6,161 bases of DNA, taken from assembly GCA_036263455.1 (NCBI GenBank), contig DATAGZ010000019.1:1-6161 (forward strand), written 5' to 3'. The notes under the pieces are model-generated. The model did not search any database. It was not told where the DNA came from and saw only the letters and a list, made by a program, of their open reading frames with translations. Source of the DNA: DATAGZ01 sp036263455 (GTDB lineage: Bacteria > Pseudomonadota > Alphaproteobacteria > Dongiales > Dongiaceae). The first letter of the stretch is position 1. The number at the start of each line of letters is the position of its first letter. Position numbers and translations under genes: made by a program. Below are positions 6,069 through 6,161 of the stretch, piece by piece.

Positions 6069-6161
6069 TCAGGTCGCGTGCAGCTCGTGAAGCGGCAGAG
6101 TAGCTGCGCCGAAGGCGACATTGCCGAGGAGGGCCTGGGTGCCGTCGTCGCGGGTGTAGTG
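6069..6161 (-). CDS. 3' end of an unidentified convergent gene (partial)
   Basis: A minus-strand frame is open from the window edge to a TGA at 6069-6071, giving the last 30 residues of a protein. Visible pieces are HYTRDDGTQALLGNVAFG and the final LPLHELHAT. Coding is supported by codon use: about 25 of 30 third positions are G or C, as expected for a GC-rich genome. The frame also stops neatly 20 bases from the lepA stop, with no overlap. I do not recognise the family; the fragment shows no clear membrane segment or motif. It converges on lepA, so it belongs to a different transcription unit. Confidence 0.6.
   Translation of the reverse strand, partial: HYTRDDGTQALLGNVAFGAATLPLHELHAT

Overview
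The window is a compact block of translation genes from a GC-rich bacterium, most likely an alphaproteobacterium. Several features support this: third codon positions rich in G and C; a PheS with the alphaproteobacterial-style insertion before the WLEILGCGMVHP segment and a C-terminal tail beginning HYGF; a LepA close to alphaproteobacterial LepA from end to end; and an L20 of the type I recall from Rhodospirillales and Rickettsiales, with an FRIAIEKVEKGL segment. Order and genus cannot be fixed from this sequence. GC content was judged by eye, not computed.

Layout, left to right. Positions 1-87 are a gene-free leader with no visible infC end. Next come rpmI (88-291, ribosomal protein L35) and rplT (306-662, L20), 14 bases apart. 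A 114-base spacer (663-776) holds two mutually exclusive hairpins and a third hairpin followed by four T residues, just before the pheS ribosome binding site. This layout resembles an attenuator. pheS (777-1865) and pheT (1862-4246) encode the two subunits of phenylalanyl-tRNA synthetase and overlap by four bases. lepA (4249-6048), encoding the ribosome-associated GTPase EF4, starts two bases after pheT ends. The last 93 bases are the 3' end of an unidentified minus-strand gene that converges on lepA.

The five forward genes are probably co-transcribed. They join two large-subunit ribosomal proteins, a two-subunit aminoacyl-tRNA synthetase and a translational GTPase, so the unit links ribosome assembly, charged tRNA-Phe supply and elongation fitness. 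rpmI-rplT-pheS-pheT is a widely conserved order. Having lepA directly behind pheT is less standard.

I found no mobile element, CRISPR array, tRNA, rRNA or unknown multi-gene system. The protein-coding content is ordinary housekeeping. The points worth a second look are the rplT-pheS spacer, a small palindromic repeat inside the start of pheS, the lepA linkage and the unidentified convergent gene.
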